5,367 nt of DNA from an uncultured Candidatus Saccharibacteria bacterium. GTDB lineage: Bacteria > Patescibacteria > Saccharimonadia > Saccharimonadales > 2-12-FULL-41-12. Below, in pieces: positions 5,353-5,367 of the stretch (the first letter of the stretch is position 1; each line of letters begins with the position of its first letter). The notes below the pieces were generated by a model, which searched no databases, was not told the DNA's origin, and was given only the letters and a program-made list of their open reading frames with translations. Location of the stretch: contig CAMLDK010000060.1 of the NCBI GenBank assembly GCA_946478995.1, positions 1-5,367 of the forward strand, written 5' to 3'. A program made the position numbers and the translations under genes.

Positions 5353-5367
5353 AGAAACCCGCCTTTC

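Noticed and set aside
1..5367. CRISPR array, insertion sequence or long direct repeats
   Set aside because: No regularly spaced repeats, transposase gene or terminal inverted repeats were seen on reading either strand.

Overview
The window holds two multidrug-type exporters, a tRNA gene, two single-domain enzymes and one unrecognised protein, in a densely packed arrangement. The likely host is a small-genome bacterium of the Patescibacteria (CPR), possibly Saccharibacteria. The basis is indirect: the MacB-like ATPase closely matches my memory of ABC ATPases from that group, no MacA-type adaptor gene accompanies it in the window, intergenic spaces are very short, and TGA appears to act as an ordinary stop. 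There is no rRNA or marker gene to confirm this, so the taxonomic call is low to moderate confidence.

Layout: (1) positions 2-721 (+) carry the C-terminal third of an RND-family efflux permease, cut off by the window's left edge. (2) 722-872 is an AT-rich spacer with several weak hairpins and a candidate promoter. (3) 873-1661 (+) encodes a 262-residue acidic soluble protein that I do not recognise. (4) 1663-2889 and 2889-3773 (both -) form a two-gene operon, ATPase first and permease second, for a MacB/FtsX-type ABC transporter; the two genes overlap by one base (TAATG). (5) 3774-3896 is a shared divergent intergenic region. It holds the leader of the ABC operon (strong hairpin with a T tract, and a possible 8-codon leader ORF ending exactly at the ATPase start codon) and, on the other strand, the promoter of the tRNA. 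(6) 3897-3988 (+) is tRNA-Ser(GGA) with an encoded CCA. (7) 4004-4609 (+) is a histidine phosphatase gene that begins 15 bases after the tRNA and is much richer in A+T than its neighbours. (8) 4624-5352 (-) is a complete flavodoxin-fold FMN-dependent oxidoreductase, convergent with the phosphatase.

The ABC ATPase and permease should work together as one membrane export or mechanotransmission unit. The RND permease is a separate, proton-driven exporter whose partners lie outside the window. The remaining genes have no evident functional link. I did not find a clearly new system. The points most worth checking are the leader of the ABC operon, the orphan protein at 873-1661, and the compositionally foreign phosphatase placed directly behind the tRNA.
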